Shown: in pieces, positions 57,701 through 64,000 of the stretch
Layout: each line of letters opens with the position of its first letter
How positions within the stretch are numbered: position 1 is the stretch's first letter
Assembly (NCBI RefSeq): GCF_021155765.1
Contig: NC_060114.1
Span: forward strand, 3,410,001 to 3,474,000
Source of the DNA: Diprion similis
Taxonomy: Eukaryota > Arthropoda > Insecta > Hymenoptera > Diprionidae
Direction: 5' to 3'
Length of the DNA stretch: 64,000 nucleotides
Made by a program: the position numbers and the translations under genes
Notes under the pieces: model-generated
Seen by the model: only the letters and a program-made list of their open reading frames with translations
Told to the model about the DNA's origin: nothing
Databases searched by the model: none

Positions 57701-59310
57701 ACGTCGGTAAGTTAGGGTGCGGAGAGGCGGAACTGCAGAAATTTGACGAGGCTAAATTTAAGCAGACATTATAAGAGTCAACGCATCTGTTTGTCGTCCA
57801 AGACATTACAAATAATCGAATAAACGGTGCGAGTAATACCACCACAACATAATAATAAATGCGTCTTGTAAAAAGTTTATCCGTAAACTGAAGTCAACAT
57901 TTACTCGCACGAATCGAAGTTGTAAATGGGAGAACGGTTCTTGATCCTTTACGCCGCTTGAGGATCATGACTCGAGCTGGTTCCACAAAATCTTGTGCAA
58001 GGACAAGAACGCCGCAGCGTCGATTGTGTTTCAATAGCAAGATGATACATGTATACTGGATACGTTGCACCACTTCCCCGTCACGACGATGCAAGACGAA
58101 TGATGCCCTTCTTATCGAATACGTAGAAAATGCTGTAACGAATGGATTAAATATGTTCCAAAATACTTGCGTTACGTAGAAGCATCATTCGCCACCCAGA
58201 AAATCAATGCGATTTGTTTGCAACATTATAAGAAAATACAGATCCAAGAGAAACAACCAACGTGTGAACGAATAAATTAAAACCGTGATTGGAAATAACG
58301 GACGGATCTGGTTCGGATGACCACTTTCACGAGCGAACAAAGTAGGCATAATTAGAGTTTAGGTAAGAGTGGAAATGTGTTCAGGTAATTTCAGGAAACT
58401 ATGGAAACGGTGAAAACAATTGCATTTTTCCTTCACGTCGCGTACGGATGAAAAATCATCCATCGTCGATAAACGAGTCTGTAAGGCAATCCTACAGTGA
58501 AAATTCTCCGAAACTCGGTAAAATCACTTTGTACCGCTAAATAACTTGCGACGCGTCTTCTTTTTTTCCTTGGCCGTTGGATTCTTCACTTTTCGTCACT
58601 CACCCGCGTTAAATCCGGATTTGGCGCGAGCCAAGAGGCAACCAGCCAGCATCAGAATCATCGTTTCGATCTCTCCGGTCCGTTCTAAACTTCCAAATTA
58701 ATATTTCTCCAATGACACGGTAAGGCAGTAATAATTGCGAATATCTACGTCTCGGATTTCATACGCTTTTGTGGTTAGACAATGAGCCCTATTGTTAGGT
58801 TGTGCCGCGAGCTTCTCCTTGGAAATGACCGTCGTTTCCGGAACCACGAACGTCGTTGTGTTTTGCCGGACGTGACACTTTTCCTGATTTCATTCCCGCC
58901 AGTGGCTAAGAATATGCCACTACAGGATTGTTTGTACGGAAGTATCGCGTCCACAATGAAACGATACAAAAATCGTGTATAGTGAACGTATTTTTCGTAT
59001 CGGACGAACTTCAAAACATCAATTTTCAAAACTCGTAACTTTACAGATAAGTGATGAACCAAATATCGTCCAGTCAAGTTTACATATACTTCGTAACTTA
59101 TGAATTTATTGTACTGTTATTATTGGATGTTACACCAGATAAAATTCATTTTATTTCTAAACTTCAATAATTCTAGTTCTTATTTCTAAGGTTTTAGTTC
59201 ACAGTCCAGTCCAAGAAACATCCCGTAGCATTCACCTCTGTTGTATTTTGCCGTATTGATATTTGTAAATTTTATACTGAAAATAAGTGAATAATACTCA
59301 ATAACAACCA
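54730..59310. repeat. Repeat block R4 (right flank of P2)
   Basis: Closest to R2, with the same solo-LTR insertion and the same ~1.2-kb extra segment. A plus-strand frame of 165 codons (56452-56949) is open here but broken in the other three blocks. The stretch 54132-54730 before it is the counterpart of 26011-26605, without a recognised exon. Confidence 0.8.
55339..55937 (-). mobile_element. Solo LTR, R4 copy (internally shortened), TSD GCAC
   Basis: TGTGAGATTC ... TTCGTTGCA flanked by GCAC (55335-55338, 55938-55941). Same insertion as 27217-28034, but about 220 bp shorter: much of the segment matching 27235-27465 is missing. Confidence 0.8.
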
Positions 59311-59967
59311 CACATGTTGTTACAAAGGGTAAAATCACCCGTCTTACCCACCTTTTGAATGATCTAGTAGGCGGCAAGTGACGCAAGAAGTCTAACCGTT
59401 CTTCTGTCACAAAATGAATAGGGTTGCCGTATCAACCACTATTATCATTGACTGAGGATTATATATCCTCAGTTAACGGACTGATAGCCCGATGGGACTT
59501 TCGAAACCGAAAATGAACGAGAAAAATTTATCGTTAAGCGGCGCCCTCTGCGTCTGCCAACTCTGCACACGCAACTCATGTCGGCAGGCGGTCGGTACGT
59601 AGAGGCGACGAGAACTGATGTTACCATTGCCCACCGCGTGTACCCAGATAATGCAGAGTCGAATGTTATTCTAGCTGTGAAATGATGATAGGGAAGAGAC
59701 TAAAATTCTCGTTCAACCCCGTATGGATGCCATATACTTTTGAATTGCAAATTCATTTGAGCCAAATTCAGCAATGTTAATCTAACTCCATCAGATCGAT
59801 AAAAATAATGTTATCAAAACAGATGTACAATAAACATACAGTTGGTTCACTATTTACAGGGTTAGAAACCTTTTCTTGACATAAACGATGGGAGAAATAG
59901 TCAAAGAAATTGATCAAAGGATGAAGATATATAGTTGTACCTACATGTACCTTATATCATTTGAGTC
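59311..59967. other. R2/R4-specific tail of unit B
   Basis: Counterpart of 31441-32288 without the 189-bp solo LTR. A palindrome with 9-bp arms ACTGAGGAT/ATCCTCAGT lies at 59451-59473. Homology to unit A ends at about 59967. Confidence 0.5.
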
Positions 59968-61317
59968 CTGTAACGCTAAATTCAGTTACCCTCCGACGAG
60001 GACTTACCGTTAACACTTTGGCGCGATTCTCCAATTATTCGGTACGATATTTGAAGACAAGAAAAGGTACTCGTTGGGCGCCAGACGCTTTAGCGTCAAT
60101 TTTTAGATAAAAAGGGAAAAATACGATACGGTAATAATAATTAGAGAATCCGTTGTATGGCTGGATAGGCTCAGGAAATCACACGACCTGGTAGAGTGGC
60201 GGTATCCAAGGCAGTTACAACAATTACGGAAATGAAGGAAGTAAAGAAATCAAGAAATAAGCTCGAACCAAGGAAATTAACAATTAAATCAGTCGTGTAT
60301 TATTAATCAGTTCACAAGCGGTAGATTAGTCAAATTTGTTACAGAAAGGTAGCAAAGGTAATTAGTCAACGAGAGTGGTTTACAAGATATTCGATAAAAG
60401 AAGCTAAGCAATAATCCGCACAAAAATGATACTCAACAATAGAAATTAGTCGTAGGTCGAGAGCAGCGATATAATACAAAAAGTCTACTTAAACTAGACG
60501 TCACTGGGCGACGTAATTTTACCCAAATTTCCAAAAGGCGACACTACGAGAATTGTTAATTTGTTAAATTACAGCAAGAGTGAAACTTTAGCGAAAATCG
60601 GTAGTTGACAGAATTGACGATAGCTCAGAACGATAGTGATAAAAAAATAATATTGAAAATACGACAAACGGTAATTAGCAAGAGAGATTGACAGTGATAT
60701 ACAATTCACTAATATCGGTAGCTTATACACAAGAATTATTCACGGCAAGTGAATCGATGATTTACAACGGTCAAAATTACGATATTAATTAGCAAGGAAA
60801 TTCGAAGTTACAATAACGAGAGAATACAAAAATTATGCGATATTGAGAGACTTAGAGAAGGGTCGCAAGATAAAAATATTACTCTAAATACACCTCTTTA
60901 CAATCAGCAACTTAAGGTAACAAAGACATACGATATTCGGGAAACAAGAAAATATTACAAGGTAATAAGAAGTGCAAATCGACTTCCGTTTCCGGTAAGG
61001 TAAGAGTGGCAGGTGGAAAAAGAGTGAAGGTATAGTAAGGTGAGAATTAGTGCCTAGGAAGGGTGAGTAGCAAGGAAAGAGGGTGGGATAGGAGCGCGAG
61101 AGAGCAGTAAGGGCTGGATAGTAAGGGGGAAAGTGCCGAGGACAGGAGGGAGCAGGTAGAAGCAGGCAAAGGAAAGTAGGAATTTTGAGGTTAGGTAAGG
61201 GGAACTAGACGACGGTAGAGGATCTACGTGAGGCGCGGGAGAGGGAAGGGGACGTAGTAGAAGTAGGAGGATAGGCGTGCGGCAGTAGGTAAGGTAGGTG
61301 TTGGCAGGTCCGGTAGC
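59968..61317 (+). other. Presumed 5' untranslated region of a LINE
   Basis: AT-rich at first, becoming strongly A/G-biased on the plus strand from about 60950. No open frame of note. A 5-bp-stem hairpin (GACGCTTTAGCGTC) is at 60084-60097. The left end of the element is placed at the break of R4 homology; no target duplication can be checked because the 3' end is outside the window. Confidence 0.4.
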
Positions 61318-62490
61318 ATGGGTGATACAGGTAAGCAGCGAGAAGGGGCAGTGTACGAGAGAGAAGAGGGAAAGAGAGGAAGTCTAAGGAGGGCGGAGCA
61401 GCTGGGTAGGGAAAGGAGCCACAGCACATGGCATGTAGGACGAGTGGCGCTTGGGAGTGAGTCGGTCGTCGACATGTGGAAGAGGAAGAGGGAAGAAGCA
61501 GGAGAGCAGGAAAAGGAGGAAATGGATGTAGGAGAGGAAAGGGAAAGGGCGTTCGGGAAAAGTAGGAAGTTGCAGTCACCAGAAAGCCTGGGCAGGCAGG
61601 ACAGTTAGGTAGAGGGAGAGAGTGTGCAGGATATGTTAAGGGTGATTAGAGAGGAGATAAAGATAGGATCGGAAGAAGTGAAAGGGCAGGAAAGGGAGAT
61701 AAGGGAGGAAATAAGGGAAGAAATGGAAAAATTGAAAAAACAAATGTGCAAAAGGGAGCAGCAGTGGATTGAGGAAAGAAGGGAGCTGAGGGGGGAGGTC
61801 GGGGAGCTGGGTAAGAGATTAGAAGCCGTGGAATTACGAAAAAGCGGGGAATTAGAAAATGAAGAGGAGAGGTTAGCAAAGGTAGAGCAGGAGAGGATAG
61901 CGGACGAGGCATGCGGACAGAAGGAGGGAGTAGCAGGGATGGCAAGGAAAGCGATAGAGACAGTTAGGGAGATGGAGTGGTCGCTAGAAAGAAAAGAAAG
62001 GGGAGTGCGTAGGGAGAACATAATTCTCAAAAGAACGAATATAGTAAAGGGGAAGGAAAAAGAAGGGGTGCAGGTTGGGGTAATGGGGATGTGGGAAGTG
62101 GGGGCAAAAGGGGTGTGGGTAGCAAAGTTAGGAAGCAGAGATCAAAAGAGGCAGGTGATGGAGAAGAAAAGGGAGTTGAGAAGGAGGATTGAGAGAATAG
62201 AGGATGACCTCACTTGGGTGGAAAGAAAAATGCAATGGAAATTAAGAGAGATAGCATCGACAGTGAAGCAAGAGAGAAGTAGAGTAAGAGTAGGATATGG
62301 GAAATTATGGATAGATGGGGAAGTATGGAAGTGGGACGAGCTAGGGGAGGTGCTCAGGGATGTGGCGGGTAGAGTGCGGGGGGTGCAAGGTGTAGTCAGC
62401 GACGTGGACGGTGCGGTAGGGGGCGTTCTGCAAGAGGGCGATTTGTTGAAGCAGGGAGGGACGAAGGCGGGGGAAGGGATAGTGGGGTGA
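61318..62490 (+). pseudogene. LINE ORF1 with in-frame TAG
   Basis: A frame of 391 codons from ATG 61318 to TGA 62490, interrupted by a single TAG at 61606-61608. The N-terminal part contains MWKRKREEAGEQEKEE and FGKSRKLQSPES. After the TAG comes a long charged coiled coil (IREEIREEMEKLKKQMCKRE and onward). The acidic/basic coiled-coil architecture with no zinc knuckle seen is common for ORF1 proteins of some non-LTR retrotransposons. The stop may be a mutation, or the shorter frame from 61624 may be used. Confidence 0.7.
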
Positions 62491-62599
62491 GGGGGAGGCA
62501 GAGAGCGGGGAAGAGGGAGAGGCGGGAGGGGTGGGTAAACAGATCAGCGAAGGGGGGAGATAGGAGATCATCAGGGAAGGGTGGCGAGAGTAAAGGAGG

Positions 62600-64000
62600 T
62601 AGGGTGAGGTATAAGATAGGTTTCTGGAATGTCGCGGGGGTAAAAAAATAAAGAGAAAGATTTTTGGGAAGGATTAAGGGGGTGGGATGTCGTGGTCTTG
62701 GTTGAAACATGGACGGATAAGAAGAAGTGGGACGGAATTGTAGAGAGCTGGACATCGGGGTTTAGATGGGAGATACAGGAAGCCGTGGCAACGAAAAGAA
62801 AAGGAAAGGCAAAAGGATGGATGGCGCTAGGAGTGAGAGAGGGAATAGAGGTAGGGAAAACAGGAAAGTGGAATGTGGAGGGACGGATAGAAAGGGTACT
62901 AAGGTTGGGAAAGGAGTGGTGGTGGGTGGTAGGGGTGTACGTAAATGGGGACCTAGACAGGAAAAAAGGGTTGATGAGTAGATGGATGGAGGAGGTGCAT
63001 GGGGATAGAAAAGTAATAATAGGGGGTGATTTCAATGTCAGGTCAGGAGAGCAAGGGGGATGGACGATAGATGAAGAGGGGCAGGAAGTCAGACGCAGAA
63101 GGTCGAGGGATAGAGTGTTGAATAAGGAGGGAAAAGAGTTGTGTAGGTTTATAGAGGAGAGAGGGTGGGCAATAGCAAATGGGGGAATTGCAGGGGTCGA
63201 AGAGGGTGAGTGGACATTTGTCGGAGAAAGGGGGTGCTCAGTCATAGACCTGGTGCTGTTAGACAGGAAAAGTAAGGACAATATAATAGAATTGAAGGTG
63301 GAGGAAAGAGTTGAGTCGGACCATATGCCGGTAGTGATAGGGCTGGAGGTGGAGGAAAGTAAAACGGTGAGTGTACGGGAGAAGGTGCGGGCTAAGATAG
63401 AAAGAGGGGTTTGGACGAAAGAGGGGGTGCAGAAATTTGGAGAAGGTTTTAGAGAAGGGCCGGAGGTAGGGGGAAGTGTAGAGGAAGAGTGGCAAAGGCT
63501 GAAAGGAAAGGTTAAAAAAGCCATCAAAGAAACGGAGAAGGCTAGGCGGAGAAAGAAGGGCTTGACGGGGTGGTGGGATGAAGAGTGTAGGATAGGAAAG
63601 AAAAGCCTTAGTGAAAGTCTGAAAAAGTTTAGGAGCAGAGAGATAGGGAAAGAGGCGTATATAAGTGAGAAGAAGCGATATAACGAGTTATGCGAGGAAA
63701 GAAAAAGAAAGGTATAGAAAAATGGAAGGCATGGGTCAATGGGGCGAGAACGGAAGGGGAAATATGGAAAGTAGTAAATGCAGGTAGAAATAAAAGGAAA
63801 GGGGTAAATAAGGAGATAAGGATGAAAGAATGGGATGGATATTTTAGGGGGCTGCTAGGGGGAGTAGAGGAAAGGAGGGTCACAGTAGGTGAGAGTAGGC
63901 AGGGGCAGATAGAAGTGGAGGAGGGGGAGGAGGGGATTTCCAGGGAAGAGATTAGAGAAGCGGTAAGCAAGCTGAAAGATAGAAAAGCAGCAGAGGAGGA
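62600..64000 (+). pseudogene. LINE ORF2: AP-type endonuclease (EEP), 5' part, two frameshifts
   Basis: Begins IGFWNVAGV in one frame, shifts in the A7 run at 62642-62648, and continues DVVVLVETWTDKKKWDG. Later motifs are VIIGGDFNVRSG (about 63020), SVIDLVLLD and SDHMPVVIG (about 63320), the usual catalytic landmarks of the endonuclease/exonuclease/phosphatase domain. A linker with GWWDEEC follows. Near 63697-63711 the frame shifts again and reads GIEKWKAWVNGARTEGEIWK to the window end (LKDRKAAEE), where the reverse transcriptase should start. The family is I/Jockey/R1-like in general layout; the clade is not determined. Confidence 0.85.

Noticed and set aside
60074..60083. TTGGGCGCCA, reverse complement of a Gypsy-type primer binding site, and a TGTAACG LTR-like start at 59969
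   Set aside because: The two signals point in opposite orientations, no LTR end abuts the motif, and no gag or pol follows. Probably chance inside the LINE 5' region.
62571..63527. Minus-strand frame of 318 codons opposite the LINE endonuclease
   Set aside because: S/P/L/F-rich shadow created by the purine bias of the coding strand.
1..64000. CRISPR arrays, rRNA genes, bacterial operons
   Set aside because: None of the signatures are present. Direct repeats here are irregular and diverged, and the gene structures are eukaryotic.

Overview
Kind of genome. The window is AT-rich eukaryotic DNA: a multi-exon gene with GT-AG introns, solo LTRs, a LINE, a Penelope-like element, foldback/MITE-type elements and a Polinton/Maverick-type DNA polymerase. 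The receptor kinase resembles the PDGF/VEGF-receptor (PVR) family, which with this transposon mix points to an arthropod, most likely an insect. The LINE style is one I associate with Hymenoptera, but that is an impression only.

Layout. (1) 1-4.3 kb: end of a Polinton/Maverick-like element, with a stop-broken integrase chromodomain (+) convergent with a complete protein-primed family B DNA polymerase (-). (2) 4.4-9.2 kb: short tandem repeats, a 600-bp imperfect inverted repeat joined to a decayed Penelope-like element, a ~0.7-kb TIR element, and an unassigned stretch. (3) 9.65-32.29 kb: segmental unit A = repeat block R1, PVR-like receptor tyrosine kinase copy P1 (- strand, exons 26010 to 14436), repeat block R2. 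(4) 32.29-40.44 kb: a spacer with a Helitron helicase remnant and degenerate repeats, possibly ending in a Helitron-like 3' end (CTAG). (5) 40.44-59.97 kb: unit B, a second copy of the same arrangement (R3, P2, R4). (6) 59.97-64 kb: 5' part of a purine-strand-biased non-LTR retrotransposon running off the window.

How the parts relate. P1 keeps a phase-consistent exon chain from an Ig/FN3 exon through a transmembrane segment to a full split kinase domain and tail; its first (signal peptide) exon was not found. P2 is a decayed copy: two large deletions remove the kinase N-lobe, juxtamembrane region, transmembrane segment and two FN3 exons, and it also carries nonsense codons and lost splice sites. 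Insertions shared or not shared between units (four related solo LTRs, a foldback element inside both P copies, a 189-bp solo LTR in R2 with an empty site in R4) give a relative order of events. Percent identities quoted are by-eye estimates. The most interesting non-transposon signals are the modular phase-1 Ig/FN3 exon repeats of P1, its variant HGD/DYG catalytic motifs, and small plus-strand open blocks of unknown function inside the receptor intron and the R blocks.
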